This document shows positions 33,777 through 43,165 of a stretch of DNA of 64,000 nt, piece by piece (within the stretch, counting starts at the first letter, position 1; every line of letters begins with the position of its first letter). Both the position numbers and the translations under genes were made by a program. The stretch is from Ardenticatenales bacterium (GTDB lineage: Bacteria > Chloroflexota > Anaerolineae > Promineifilales > Promineifilaceae): the NCBI GenBank assembly GCA_020634575.1, contig JACKBM010000003.1, positions 186,001-250,000 of the forward strand, given 5' to 3'. The notes under the pieces are model-generated. The model made no database searches. It was not told the origin of the DNA and saw nothing but the letters and a program-made list of their open reading frames with translations.

Positions 33777-33965
33777 ATGTCCAACCCCGCCAACTTCATA
33801 GCACAAACAGGCCTCTTGCTGGCCCTGACGCGCGCCTTTCTGCTGCTGACGATGCCGCTGTTGCTGCGCTGGTCGGTAACGGACGACTTGCCATTGTCTG
33901 CATCCGGCGCATTGGCTGCGCCAGCGCTCGGCCGCACCCAAACCCATCCAACCATGAGGAAATAA
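33777..33965 (+). CDS. Doubtful 62-aa leader-like frame
   Basis: ATG 33777 to TAA 33965, one base before the ATG of the next gene. The frame has a hydrophobic middle (LLLALTRAFLLLTMPLLLRW) and lies wholly inside the presumed transcript. It could be a short coupled membrane peptide or just an open frame. No ribosome site is obvious at its start. Confidence 0.2.
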   Translation: MSNPANFIAQTGLLLALTRAFLLLTMPLLLRWSVTDDLPLSASGALAAPALGRTQTHPTMRK

Positions 33966-33966
33966 G

Positions 33967-34896
33967 ATGAGTGAAATGAAACTGTCTTCGACTGCTTTTG
34001 ACCGTGCGGCTCACTTTCTGGAACATCAGGCGCGGCCGCTGGAACGGGCGCGCTTCCGGCACCACTTTGCCGCCGGATCGGGCGCCGCTGTTGTCGCTGC
34101 CCTGACGCCATTTCAGAACAGCGATGGTGGTTTTGGCCATGGGTTGGAGCCGGATTGGAATTCGCCAGCCAGCTCCGTCCTGGCCACGACGGTGGCTTTG
34201 CAGATGCTGCGCCCCCTGGCCGGGCCGGAGACAGGCGCGATGATTGAGGCTGCGTTAGGTTATCTGCTGGGCCAGTTCGATGGGGCCACAAGCCACTGGC
34301 GGATTATCCCGGCGGCCAGCTCGGCAGCCCCGCACGCCCCGTGGTGGGGGCAGGACGAGTTCCCTAATCGTTTTGATGCCTTTTCACTGAATCCAACCGC
34401 CGAGGTTGTGGCGCATCTGTATGAGTTTGGCGGAGCGGAGAGCGCCGAATTGCGCGAATCAGTTTTAGCGCGCGTGCTGGATCATCTGGCTAATGCCAGT
34501 GAAATCGAGATGCACGATCTGCTCTGCTGCCTGCGCCTGCACGAAGCGGCGAATCTGCCGGGAGCGGCCCGCCAGCAGGTGGAGGCGGCCATCGGCCGCC
34601 TGGCTGGTGGGACGGTGATGACGGATCCGGCCGGTTGGTCCGGCTATGGCCTGATGCCCCTGCAACTGGTCACCGCCCCCGATTCGCCCTTTATGCCTGG
34701 CCTCGAGGCCGCCGTCGCCGCCAACCTGGATCATGAGATCAGCAACCAGGGCGAGGCCGGCGCCTGGTGGCCAACCTGGGCCTGGGGCGAGCCGTTTGCC
34801 GCGGCATGGCCGGCCGCCCGGCAGGCCTGGGCTGGCATGCTGACATTGGACCGCTTGCTGTTGCTGGCGCGCTTTGGCAGGCTGGAGCGCGGTTGA
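33967..34896 (+). CDS. Alpha/alpha-toroid protein, prenyltransferase/squalene-cyclase-like
   Basis: 309 aa. PFQNSDGGFGHGLEPDWNSP near residue 45 is the QxxDGGFG-type (QW-like) repeat of the terpene cyclase/prenyltransferase toroid. Helical repeats continue to the C-terminus, with a late EAGAWWPTWAWG. The DxDD acid of true squalene cyclases is not seen, so an enzyme activity is doubtful. The start is supported by GAGGAAATAAG. It precedes the AlkB gene by one base, and the two form an operon. Function unknown. Confidence 0.65.
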   Translation: MSEMKLSSTAFDRAAHFLEHQARPLERARFRHHFAAGSGAAVVAALTPFQNSDGGFGHGLEPDWNSPASSVLATTVALQMLRPLAGPETGAMIEAALGYLLGQFDGATSHWRIIPAASSAAPHAPWWGQDEFPNRFDAFSLNPTAEVVAHLYEFGGAESAELRESVLARVLDHLANASEIEMHDLLCCLRLHEAANLPGAARQQVEAAIGRLAGGTVMTDPAGWSGYGLMPLQLVTAPDSPFMPGLEAAVAANLDHEISNQGEAGAWWPTWAWGEPFAAAWPAARQAWAGMLTLDRLLLLARFGRLERG

Positions 34897-34897
34897 G

Positions 34898-35440
34898 ATG
34901 TACACCATTTCCGGACTGATCTACTTGCAGGATTACGTGTCACAGCCCCATCACGATTGGCTGCTGGACCAGATCGACGCCCAGCCCTGGGACGCGACAC
35001 TCAAGCGGCGAGTGCAACATTACGGCTATCGCTATGATTACCGGGCCCGGCAGGTCACAACGGAAATGTATTTGGGGCCGTTGCCTGGCTGGTTGGAGCG
35101 AATCGGCCGGCAACTCCATGAGGATGGTTTGATCGAGCAGACGCCAGACCAGGTCATTATCAATGAATATCTGCCTGGCCAGGGCATTGCGCCACACGTG
35201 GATTGTGAACCCTGTTTTGGCCACCGCATTTTCAGCCTTTCCCTCGGTGGCGCCGCGACGATGGAGTTTACTCGCCCAGATCAGGACAAGGTCGCCCTCA
35301 CCCTGGCGCCCCGCTCCCTCGTCATGATGTACGGTGAGGCCCGCTACGACTGGAAACACGGCATCCCCGCCCGCAAAAGCGACGATGGCATCCCGCGCGA
35401 AAGGCGCGTGAGCCTGACCCTGCGCCGGGTGACGTTGTAA
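34898..35440 (+). CDS. AlkB-like 2-oxoglutarate/Fe(II) dioxygenase
   Basis: 180 aa from ATG 34898, one base after the previous stop. The iron site is IAPHVDCEPCFG (HxD) with a distal His in DWKHGIPARKSDDG; the 2-oxoglutarate-binding Arg is in RERRVSLTLRRV. NEYLPGQGIAPH and the FSLSLGG strand are also typical of AlkB homologues. It repairs alkylated bases in DNA or RNA by oxidative demethylation. Slightly shorter than E. coli AlkB (about 216 aa), closer to ALKBH-type proteins. Confidence 0.88.
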   Translation: MYTISGLIYLQDYVSQPHHDWLLDQIDAQPWDATLKRRVQHYGYRYDYRARQVTTEMYLGPLPGWLERIGRQLHEDGLIEQTPDQVIINEYLPGQGIAPHVDCEPCFGHRIFSLSLGGAATMEFTRPDQDKVALTLAPRSLVMMYGEARYDWKHGIPARKSDDGIPRERRVSLTLRRVTL

Positions 35441-35465
35441 CCGCCAGCCTGCGTGGGGGTATTAG

Positions 35466-35499
35466 ACTTTGAATAATGTACAAACCAACTTTGAATAAT
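35466..35499. promoter_or_regulatory. Direct repeat ACTTTGAATAAT, 22 bp apart
   Basis: ACTTTGAATAAT occurs at 35466-35477 and 35488-35499, two helical turns apart, just ahead of the orphan gene. The spacing suits a dimeric regulator binding one DNA face. A GAGG ribosome site follows at 35505-35508. Confidence 0.4.
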
Positions 35500-35515
35500 A
35501 GTGTTGAGGCATTGT

Positions 35516-37525
35516 ATGGGAACATCCCTTGTGAGTATTCAAGTTTATCTCGGCAGTGAAGACCGAGAAAAGTATCGTACTCAGGTTCTGACTCTGCTGC
35601 GCCGCTGGAGCGAAGAACAGGGGCTGGTCGAATATCCAAGTGAAAGTGTGGCCGATGCTGATAGGACTTTCTATGTTGGCTTCCTGGGAGATTCACCTTG
35701 GCTAACGGTAATAGATTCCCAGGGTGGGCATAACAAGATCAGCCAGTATTTGTCTGACGGGTTGAAAGGGACGGTTGTTTCAGCCGCACTTTATGATAGT
35801 GATGCCGTTATTTTGGAGCGGTTTACCAATGGCCTCTCAGTTGATCAGTACTGTAGCGTTCCGGCCTTGTTGTCTATCGCTGAGCTAGAGATGAATCCTT
35901 TTGATCTTACCGATGTGCCGGTCAAGGCGGAAGAGGAACTGCGTGGCGATCTAGGTAAATGGGCGGATTTGTTCCGCCAAGGCACAGACATGGAGAAAAT
36001 GCGTCAGATTTGGGATAGTAAGCCCATTTTTGCGGATGACATTTTCTGGGCAACAACTGATGCTCTGGGGATGGTGGATCAGGAGCTAGCTTTCGACTTC
36101 TGGGAAGACAGTGATCAGTACACCAGTATGCACTTTCGGGTACAGGCTGAAAAGCAATATGAGAAGAAGGCGACTGGTGTACCAAGACTAAATATCCATG
36201 CTGCCAGTGAGCAACGTGACCTTTTTGAAGGTCAGGCGATTGAGATATATGTTAATTGCCAAAATGTTGGCGGCGATGCTAAGGGTCTCGACGTGCTTGT
36301 ATGGGGGACTGCGATTTCAAGTGGGCAAGTCAGGCCAACGGCAATAAAAGCTGATGTCCGGGCATCTGGTAGGCTAGCTGATGACCAGTCGCTGGAACTG
36401 GTCACTGGGTTCCTGAATGGTCAGGAACTAGAACATTACAAGCAGACGTTTGCGCAATTGGTTCTGCCGGCTGGTATCGCTGATCCAACGGCTGCCATTC
36501 AACAACCAGGCATCAATCTCATAAAAGCACACGCTGCATTATATGATGCGAACATTCAGTTTATTTTCAAACTCGATGTTCTTAGGGCCGGCGAGAGTGA
36601 GCTCCAAATTGCCTTTGTACCACATGGCGATATGTGGGAGGGATTTGCAGTTCATTCGCTAAATCTCTCGATTGAGCCTCCACCTCGCCTTCCATTGCGC
36701 AGCCTCCAGGCCAGAATGCCGCCATTGATTTACGCACGGGATATGATGAGGACGACCCACCTGTTTGGTCTCTACTCTTTGACGGTTGTTCAAAACACGG
36801 CGACACAACTTGCTGTTGAGATATTGGCTCAGCTTCTAACCAGGATCGCGCCTAGCGAGACAGTCACCTTGAGCATCACGAACAGCGTACGGCATCAGCC
36901 AGAGCACAGGAAATTACGAGTTGAGCACATCATCGACGAGGGGCATCGTCATGAAATTCAGGAAGCCAGCAAGGACGCTTGCCATATTCGGTGTGATTGG
37001 TCCAAGGGTTCTTTACTATTTGACGCCAGGCCACTGAAGCCTCATCCTGAACCGCGTGAGACGGCTGCCCATATTCTCATTATTCAGGATACGACCCTCT
37101 TATCTGATGAGGAACTGGCCGTACTGACTAACTGGTTACCAGAGCTGGCGGATCGACTGATGCTTGATCAAACTCTGCTGCAGGCCGTGGCAGGTAGCTG
37201 GCATTGGCCAAATCCCTATTATCTGGACTACACGCCCTATGAAGTTGCTTGCAGTCTAAATGGACAATGCACGATGACGCGCCGTTGGTGCCGTCAATTT
37301 TTGCGGGCGGTGACCAGCCAGATCTGGTTGGGGCCATCTCTGGTTGCCCAATTGGACTCCTTGATAGAGCTTAGCCAAATTGCGGATCTCTTGGACTTGA
37401 ACAAAGGCCTGAGAATTGCTCTCAGGGCTGACGCGACGCTCAATGATCTGGAGCGTTTGCTGGACCCAATCTTGCCGTCGGAGCAGGATTGGCAAAGACA
37501 TATGCGCCGTTGGTTTGTCGGTTGA
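35516..37525 (+). CDS. Large protein of unknown function, base composition unlike neighbours
   Basis: 669 aa from ATG 35516, which has GAGG 7 nt upstream. No signal peptide or membrane helix. The N-terminus (SIQVYLGSEDREKYRTQVLT, then FLGDSPWLTVIDSQGGHNK and YDSDAVILERFTNGLSVDQY) looks like a small alpha/beta domain. The middle is beta-rich (QAIEIYVNCQNVGGDAKGLD) and the C-terminus helical. I cannot assign a family. The gene is visibly AT-richer than its surroundings, uses codons such as TTA, ATA and AGA/AGG more freely, and contains no copy of the CCGGCCGG octamer, all signs of recent acquisition. Confidence 0.7.
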   Translation: MGTSLVSIQVYLGSEDREKYRTQVLTLLRRWSEEQGLVEYPSESVADADRTFYVGFLGDSPWLTVIDSQGGHNKISQYLSDGLKGTVVSAALYDSDAVILERFTNGLSVDQYCSVPALLSIAELEMNPFDLTDVPVKAEEELRGDLGKWADLFRQGTDMEKMRQIWDSKPIFADDIFWATTDALGMVDQELAFDFWEDSDQYTSMHFRVQAEKQYEKKATGVPRLNIHAASEQRDLFEGQAIEIYVNCQNVGGDAKGLDVLVWGTAISSGQVRPTAIKADVRASGRLADDQSLELVTGFLNGQELEHYKQTFAQLVLPAGIADPTAAIQQPGINLIKAHAALYDANIQFIFKLDVLRAGESELQIAFVPHGDMWEGFAVHSLNLSIEPPPRLPLRSLQARMPPLIYARDMMRTTHLFGLYSLTVVQNTATQLAVEILAQLLTRIAPSETVTLSITNSVRHQPEHRKLRVEHIIDEGHRHEIQEASKDACHIRCDWSKGSLLFDARPLKPHPEPRETAAHILIIQDTTLLSDEELAVLTNWLPELADRLMLDQTLLQAVAGSWHWPNPYYLDYTPYEVACSLNGQCTMTRRWCRQFLRAVTSQIWLGPSLVAQLDSLIELSQIADLLDLNKGLRIALRADATLNDLERLLDPILPSEQDWQRHMRRWFVG

Positions 37526-37602
37526 TTGCCAGAGGTTGCTATGTTAAGACACAGCCCTGACTTCCGGTATCACGCAGGAGAAAGTGTGTGTTGTATGCCT
37601 TG

Positions 37603-37636
37603 AAAAAAGGCCGGTCTCCCATGAGAAACCGGCCTT
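37603..37636 (-). terminator. Intrinsic terminator of the etf operon
   Basis: AAGGCCGGT (37607-37615) pairs with ACCGGCCTT (37628-37636). On the minus strand the stem is followed by TTTTTT. It lies 19 nt past the etfA stop. Confidence 0.88.
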
Positions 37637-37654
37637 GCTCTGGTCCGTCTTTGT

Positions 37655-38632
37655 CTAGTTGCCCAGCCGCTTGCGGAACTCTTCCGTCAGGGCAGGGACG
37701 ATCTCGAACAGGTCGCCGACGAGGCCGTAATGGGCGATCTTGAAGATGGGGGCTTCCTCATCTTTGTTGATAGCCACGATCACCTTCGATGTGCGCATAC
37801 CAGCCTGGTGCTGGATCGCCCCGCTGATGCCGCAGGCGATGTAGAGGTCGGGGCTGACCGTCTTGCCGGTCTGGCCAACCTGGTGCTCGTACGGGATCCA
37901 GCCGGCATCCACCGCGGCTCGCGAGGAACCAACCGCCGCGCCCAATACCGACGCCAGCTCGCGAATTGGCGCAAACCCTTCCGGGCCGCCGACGCCGCGG
38001 CCACCACTGGTGATGATGGTGGCGTCGGTCAGGCTGACCTTGCCTTCATTGGCGGCAAAGCCAACAATTTTGGTGGGAATGGCTTCCTCGCCCACGACGG
38101 CGCTGACCATCTCGGCGCTGCCTGTCTTGCCCGTGGCGGTGGCCGCCGGAAAGGCACGGCTGCGGATGCTGAGGATCTGCGTACCTGAGGTGGCGTAGAC
38201 GTCCGCCAGCAGTTTGCCGGCGTAAACCGGCCGGGTCACCTTCACCGTGCCGCCATCGACGGCCAACGCCGTACCGTCAGGCACGAGGCCGGCCCCCAGA
38301 TCGGCGGCGACCCAGGCAGTCAGGTCTTTGCCGCGCAAGGAGGCGCCGGTCATGATGATGGCGGGGTTCCGCTCCTGCGCCAGCTTGACAACCAACGGAC
38401 CGATCGCTTCCAGCCGGTTGTGCGCCAGGCTGGCGTCAGCCGCGGCGATGACGGCGTCAGCGCCGTAGTCAAAGGCGGCGGCGCTGACCGCAGCCACATC
38501 GTCGCCGAAGACCAGGGCGGTCAGCGGTTGGCCGAGGCTGTCAGCAATGGCGCGGCCGGCGCCCAGGACTTCGAGGCCAATCTGCTTGATGGCCCCATTA
38601 CTATGTTCAATCCAGGCCCATACGCCGCTCAT
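37655..38632 (-). CDS. etfA: Electron transfer flavoprotein alpha subunit
   Basis: 325 aa. The C-terminal FAD-binding domain is clear: SRAAVDAGWIPYEHQVGQTG, DLYIACGISGAIQHQAGM and IVAINKDEEAPIFKIAHYGL. The N-terminal part is the usual ETF Rossmann-like domain. With EtfB it carries electrons from acyl-CoA dehydrogenases to the quinone pool through ETF:quinone oxidoreductase, neither of which is in the window. ATG overlaps the etfB stop by 4 nt. Confidence 0.95.
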   Translation of the reverse strand: MSGVWAWIEHSNGAIKQIGLEVLGAGRAIADSLGQPLTALVFGDDVAAVSAAAFDYGADAVIAAADASLAHNRLEAIGPLVVKLAQERNPAIIMTGASLRGKDLTAWVAADLGAGLVPDGTALAVDGGTVKVTRPVYAGKLLADVYATSGTQILSIRSRAFPAATATGKTGSAEMVSAVVGEEAIPTKIVGFAANEGKVSLTDATIITSGGRGVGGPEGFAPIRELASVLGAAVGSSRAAVDAGWIPYEHQVGQTGKTVSPDLYIACGISGAIQHQAGMRTSKVIVAINKDEEAPIFKIAHYGLVGDLFEIVPALTEEFRKRLGN

Positions 38633-39423
38633 ATCACCTTCTCCTCAAACAGGGCGTCAACCAGCTTCTTCACCTTGTCGGCGACGCTGTCCCCGGTAAT
38701 CATCGTGACGCTGCCCTCCCGGGCCGGCATCGTGTAAACGTTGGACCAATCCACCTGGCTGGCAGCGGCGCCCACGGGACCGGCCACATCCAAATCGGCA
38801 GCGGTCCAGGTCGGGATAGTCGCCCGGTTGGCTTTGCGGATGCCCATGAAGGAGGGGTAACGGGGCTCGTTGATCTCCTTCATGACGCTGATGACCACCG
38901 GCAGCTTCGCCTCCACGGTCATCTTGCCATCTTCCAGCAGCCGCTCCACGCGGATGGTGTCGCCGTCAATCGATTCGATGGCGGAGACGTAGGTCAACGG
39001 GGTCCAACCCAGCTGGCGGGCGACCTGAACCGGGGTGTTGCCACCGTCGCCATCAATCGCCTGCTTACCAAACATGACGATGGAAGCATCCAGCTTTTTG
39101 ATGGCTGCCGCCAGGATGCGGGCCGTACCCAGCGAGTCCGAACCGTTGAAGCTGTCGTCGGAGACCAGAACTGCTTCGGCGCAGCCCATGGCCAGCGATG
39201 TCTTGAGCACATCGGCAGCCTCAGCCGCGCCGACGGTCAGGGCGACGGCTTTCTCGGCGCCATGATTTTCGGTCAGGCGAATCGCTTCTTCGATCGCGTA
39301 TTCGTCCCAGGGATTAACAACCAGCGGTTTGTCACCGGAGTCAGCCCAACTCACCTGCCCGCCATCGACCGAAAAGACAGCGGTTGTGCTGGGCGTCTGT
39401 TTGACACACACAACTATGTTCAT
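38629..39423 (-). CDS. etfB: Electron transfer flavoprotein beta subunit
   Basis: 264 aa. MNIVVCVKQTPSTTAVFS, then NPWDEYAIEEAIRLTE, DGGNTPVQVARQLGWTPLTY and LPVVISVMKEINEPRYPSFM match EtfB; the ETF beta signature region is complete. It binds AMP and docks with the EtfA partner encoded directly downstream. First gene of the two-gene operon. Length is as usual. Confidence 0.95.
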   Translation of the reverse strand: MNIVVCVKQTPSTTAVFSVDGGQVSWADSGDKPLVVNPWDEYAIEEAIRLTENHGAEKAVALTVGAAEAADVLKTSLAMGCAEAVLVSDDSFNGSDSLGTARILAAAIKKLDASIVMFGKQAIDGDGGNTPVQVARQLGWTPLTYVSAIESIDGDTIRVERLLEDGKMTVEAKLPVVISVMKEINEPRYPSFMGIRKANRATIPTWTAADLDVAGPVGAAASQVDWSNVYTMPAREGSVTMITGDSVADKVKKLVDALFEEKVI

Positions 39424-39439
39424 AAGTACCTCTATTACA

Positions 39440-39535
39440 GTGATCAGCTGTCAGCTGTCAGCCATCAGTAGCGTTTTGCGCTTGTCACGCGCCTTAATCC
39501 ACTGACTGCTGATTGCTGAAGGCTGACCACTAGTT
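39440..39535. repeat. TCAGCTG-type heptamer repeats, inverted
   Basis: Tandem copies of CAGCTGT/CAGCCAT (39444-39468) face inverted copies (CTGACTGCTGATTGCTGAAGG, from about 39500). Related heptamer arrays lie at 43226-43318 and 49697-49838. It fills the etfB upstream gap; no gene is present. Confidence 0.55.
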
Positions 39536-40051
39536 TTCAACGTCCATCAAATATGGCTCGTTTAGTTGACGAAATTTCTCAGCGTAGGCGTCGTTGCTGA
39601 AGCGGAAGGTGGTGGCGCGCCAGCTGAATTGATCCATTTTGACCGCGTTGAGGATGGCCAACTTGGCGGCGGTTGCCTGGCGCAGGCTGAGCTGGTCGCC
39701 GAGGCGGAGGCTGATGAAGGCCAGGAGGCCAGCCAGGGCCAGGCCAATCAGCAGGCGCAACCAGAACGGTACCAGGTGCGGGATGAAATAGGGGGTCAGA
39801 AACAGAGAGGCCAGCGCCAGGAAGCCGGCCAGAATCCGGCCAAGTAGCCGCCAGCGTTGCTCCCCCGCCGTTTCCGCCTGCAACTGTTGCCAGCTGCCCA
39901 GGGAAATGGGCACCGAAATGGTTCGCGTTACGCGCCCCCGGCGGGCTTGAATCGGCAATGTCGCCACCGCCGTCTCCAGCGAGTGGACGCAGAGCCCGGG
40001 AAACGAAACCGTCTGTCCCGGCTGAACTTTCACTTTCACGAGAGTGCTCAT
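39530..40051 (-). CDS. Membrane protein of unknown function
   Basis: 173 aa. The first 65 residues are soluble (VKVKVQPGQTVSFPGLCVHS). Two adjacent membrane helices follow (LLGRILAGFLALASLFLTPY and FWLRLLIGLALAGLLAFISL), and then a soluble tail ending in FSNDAYAEKFRQLNEPYLMD. The tail has the look of a small basic patch plus amphipathic helix. Not recognised. Confidence 0.6.
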   Translation of the reverse strand: MSTLVKVKVQPGQTVSFPGLCVHSLETAVATLPIQARRGRVTRTISVPISLGSWQQLQAETAGEQRWRLLGRILAGFLALASLFLTPYFIPHLVPFWLRLLIGLALAGLLAFISLRLGDQLSLRQATAAKLAILNAVKMDQFSWRATTFRFSNDAYAEKFRQLNEPYLMDVEN

Positions 40052-40138
40052 GCGCTCATCCTGCCGCCGCCATGGTCAATAAATGGGTCGAATAAAATTA
40101 TAACGGCTTGGCGAGGGGGCGCAACATGACGCACTGTG

Positions 40139-42646
40139 TTATTTCAGGCCAAAAACGTAGACGCCATCGCTGGCGTAGAGCAGATCGGTTCGGGGATTGC
40201 GCGCCAGGGCCAGCGGCTCCAGGTAGCCGCCGCGCGCGCCGACGTAGACATAGTCCACATCGTGCTGTTGCAGCCAATCGACGGCGGCCGGATGGGACCA
40301 ATCCAGAATGGACTGGCCTTCCCGGTTGAACGCCTGCACTTGTTGCCAGAGGGCGTCGCTGTAGTAGTAGTCGATGGGGGGCGTGGTGGAAAACCGGCCG
40401 GTCACCGGCACCAACCAGGCGCCGCCATCGCTGCCGGCCCAGACCCCACCGAGCCAATCCCAGGCGCCGTGGGCGATGGTAGCATCAGCCGGCAGATTAT
40501 CCCGGACCCAGATCAGGCCAGCTTCGTCCGGTGGCTGGGCCAGCATCGTGGTCTCATTGAGCAGAGTGAGTTGCTGTTGCCAGCCGAACAGGCCTGACTG
40601 GGCCAGCAAGAAGCCAAGAATGGCGTAACTCAAGCCGGCGCCGATCCAATGGCTGTGATTCAGCCGGCGCAGTAGCAGGCGCAGAGAGAGCGCCATCAGC
40701 CAGGCCAGCGGCAGGAACATGGTGATGTAGGCACTGTTCAGGCTGATTAGCCAGCTTTCCGGCAGCCCCACCCGTTCCCCGGCCAGCGAAAGAAACAGTA
40801 ACCCAACCCAGAGCAGGAGCAGGACCGGCAAAGCCAGGTGCCGTTGCCGCCGGCGGTTGACGAATAGCGCCAGGGCAAAAAGGAGAGCGGCGGCATAGAG
40901 CAGCGCCGTTTCCCAGCCCACCGTCAGGTAGGTGGTGGGAAAGGCGTTGTGACTTTCGGCCACCGGCGCCAGGACGATGTCGGGGCTTAGCAACGGTGAG
41001 AGGCGAATGAGCTGCGGCAGCGTGAGGGCGATGGCGCCCAGCCCGGCTACCAGCAGACGCCGGCCATTGCGCCCGGCGCTGACCAGCCAGATCAGCCCGG
41101 CAAAGGGCAGATAAAGCAGGAAAACGCGCACATGAATCAGCAACAACCCGCCGGCCAGCAGGCCAATCAGCCAGATTCGCGGATCGCGGTGTAGAGGGAG
41201 ACGTTGCCGGCGGACGCCACGCATAAGCTGCCAGGTCACGGCCAGCAGCACGGGCAGGATGAGCATACCGGTGAGCTGCGTAAAGCGACCCCAGGTGACG
41301 TAGTAGGCCGGAAAGAAAAAGGGCAGGGCGATGAGAAAGGCGGCCAACAGGCCGGCATTTCGGTTGCGGGTCAGGAGCCAGAGGCCGCTGTAGGCCATCA
41401 GGGGAACCAGTGCGTTGAGGTATTGGCCCAGGTAGAGAAGCACCGTATGGGTGGCGCCGGGCACCAACAGCCCCATCAGCGCCGGGACGACGTGGAAGCC
41501 GTAATGGTAGCCGGCCTGGTCAACGGGCAGCAGGGGCAGGTAGTTCGTGGGGAACCGGCCGGTCTGGCGCAGCAACTCCACGATCAACCCATGCCGGCTC
41601 GAATCCACCCAAAGCGGAAAGGCCTGGTCGCGTACCACCAGCAACCGGCTGGCCAGGGCGATGGCCAGGATGCCCAGCAGGAGCAGATGCCAGCGGGTCC
41701 AGGGGAGGTGGCGCGCGGAGCCATCGGGTCGCTGCGAGCGGCGTTCAATTTGAACTACTTTCGCAGCGACCCGATGACCCGGGAGCCGACCACTCGCAGC
41801 GACCCGCTGGCTGCGGAGGTAGAGGGCCCAGCCAAGCACAATCACGCTGCGCACGGTCCAGACGCCCCAGTGCCAGCCGAGCAGGCTGGGCCAGAGCCAG
41901 AGGAAAGGCCAGACGGCCAGCCCGAGGGTGATGGCGACGGCGTAGTACACAGCCGGGTCCCAGCGCGAGGTGATGGGCAGCAGACGAAGAATGAACAAGC
42001 CTGGTAGCAAAACGATGAGCAGGAAGTTCAGGAAAATGGGCAGGCTGGCGTAAAGCAGTCTGCCTAAATCTTGCAGGGCTAACCCGGTCGTGAGCTGAGT
42101 ATGGGTGAGCAGGCGCAAATCGGCAGCGTCGCTTTCAGCACCGCGCACACGCAGGGCGCCATCGCTAATGCTGTCCAGCTCATAACCCCAGACGGTGAGC
42201 GGATTGGCTTCGTTGCCGCTCAGGGTGAGGGTGTAGCTCTGGTTGGCGGAGCTGGTTTGGGGTGGGAAACGGAGGAAGAAGCTCTGATTGTGTTGGTACC
42301 GGCCGGTGGCCAACGTGCGCTCGGCAATCAACTCACCGGCCTCATCATGCAATTGCAAGGTCAGGCGCCCATCTTCATCACTTTCGGGTTCAGAGCGGCG
42401 GGCCAACAATAGTTCGACAGCTGCCAACCCGTTTCTGGCTGCTGTGAACGTCTGCTCAATTTGAACGGTCCCGTCCGGCACGGGCAGGACCACACTCAGC
42501 CGGTGCTGGTTGATCTCCCGGCTCAGCATTGGCTCAAAGCCACCGTCGGCCCAGAAAATCAGAGCGCCAAACAACAGGCCGGCCAGCAGCAGAAGCCGGC
42601 GCCAGGCTGCTGGCAAGGTGCGAAAGGAGCGTGGCGCAGCGTTCAT
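40139..42646 (-). CDS. Large multi-pass membrane protein, putative GT-C glycosyltransferase
   Basis: 835 aa. One N-terminal helix precedes a soluble outer domain of about 165 residues, then some 12 membrane helices, and a C-terminal outer domain with WDWLGGVWAGSDGGAWLVPV. The layout and the central FPLWVDSSRHGLIVELLRQT loop, with an acidic residue after the first core helices, resemble oligosaccharyl/GT-C type membrane transferases. No substrate can be named. A repeat element is inserted in frame at 41722-41776, adding a basic stretch (RVAASGRLPGHRVAAKVVQI). Confidence 0.65.
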   Translation of the reverse strand: MNAAPRSFRTLPAAWRRLLLLAGLLFGALIFWADGGFEPMLSREINQHRLSVVLPVPDGTVQIEQTFTAARNGLAAVELLLARRSEPESDEDGRLTLQLHDEAGELIAERTLATGRYQHNQSFFLRFPPQTSSANQSYTLTLSGNEANPLTVWGYELDSISDGALRVRGAESDAADLRLLTHTQLTTGLALQDLGRLLYASLPIFLNFLLIVLLPGLFILRLLPITSRWDPAVYYAVAITLGLAVWPFLWLWPSLLGWHWGVWTVRSVIVLGWALYLRSQRVAASGRLPGHRVAAKVVQIERRSQRPDGSARHLPWTRWHLLLLGILAIALASRLLVVRDQAFPLWVDSSRHGLIVELLRQTGRFPTNYLPLLPVDQAGYHYGFHVVPALMGLLVPGATHTVLLYLGQYLNALVPLMAYSGLWLLTRNRNAGLLAAFLIALPFFFPAYYVTWGRFTQLTGMLILPVLLAVTWQLMRGVRRQRLPLHRDPRIWLIGLLAGGLLLIHVRVFLLYLPFAGLIWLVSAGRNGRRLLVAGLGAIALTLPQLIRLSPLLSPDIVLAPVAESHNAFPTTYLTVGWETALLYAAALLFALALFVNRRRQRHLALPVLLLLWVGLLFLSLAGERVGLPESWLISLNSAYITMFLPLAWLMALSLRLLLRRLNHSHWIGAGLSYAILGFLLAQSGLFGWQQQLTLLNETTMLAQPPDEAGLIWVRDNLPADATIAHGAWDWLGGVWAGSDGGAWLVPVTGRFSTTPPIDYYYSDALWQQVQAFNREGQSILDWSHPAAVDWLQQHDVDYVYVGARGGYLEPLALARNPRTDLLYASDGVYVFGLK
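41722..41776. repeat. Nested palindrome TTCAAxTTGAA, copy 1, inside a coding gene
   Basis: CATCGGGTCGCTGCGA (41722-41737) is exactly complementary to 41761-41776. In the loop sits the palindrome TTCAATTTGAA (41744-41754). A further partial arm copy (CTCGCAGCGACCCG) begins near 41792. The element at 44983-45041 has the same plan. Both frames remain open, so the membrane protein gene tolerates it. Confidence 0.7.
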
Positions 42647-42667
42647 GGGGAAAGGTAGATGTGGCGC

Positions 42668-43165
42668 CTAGAGGTTCTGGCTGTATTGCCAGTAGAGGTA
42701 ATCCAGCGCCACAGTCGGGGCGCCGAGCTGGGCCAGGAGCGGTGTCATCTGGCTGCGATGTTCGGTGGCGTGATTGAGCACGTGGTGGAGCAGGCCGTGG
42801 ACGCGCACAGAGTGTTCGGTGCCTTCGGTGGCGCGATAGGTCAGGCGGCCAAACAGGGTGGCCTCATCCAGCCCGGCCAGGTAGGCGCGCCAATCGGCGC
42901 GCAGTGGCGCCCAGGCGGTCTGTACAGCTGCCAGATCGGCAAAATTGAGGCCGCCGGCCAGCCGCTGCGGCGACTCGCCGTGCAGACGTTTCAGCCAGAT
43001 ATTCTCTGCCGCCCAGCCATGGACCACCAGCCCATGCAGTGACCCCCAGAAGACGGGCCGTTCCAGCCGGTACTCCTCATCGGGAATCTGGGCCAGACTG
43101 GCCATCACCTGGTCCCAGGCCCAGCAACTGTACTCATAAAGCTCACACAATTGTTCTTGAAACAT
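42668..43165 (-). CDS. DinB-family protein
   Basis: 165 aa four-helix bundle. Metal-binding histidines are placed as in DinB/YfiT proteins: LVVHGWAAENIWLKRL in helix 2 and LLHHVLNHATEHRSQMTPLL near the C-terminus. Members are thiol-dependent transferases or damage-related hydrolases; the activity is unknown here. Stands 21 nt upstream of the large membrane protein gene, same strand. Confidence 0.85.
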   Translation of the reverse strand: MFQEQLCELYEYSCWAWDQVMASLAQIPDEEYRLERPVFWGSLHGLVVHGWAAENIWLKRLHGESPQRLAGGLNFADLAAVQTAWAPLRADWRAYLAGLDEATLFGRLTYRATEGTEHSVRVHGLLHHVLNHATEHRSQMTPLLAQLGAPTVALDYLYWQYSQNL

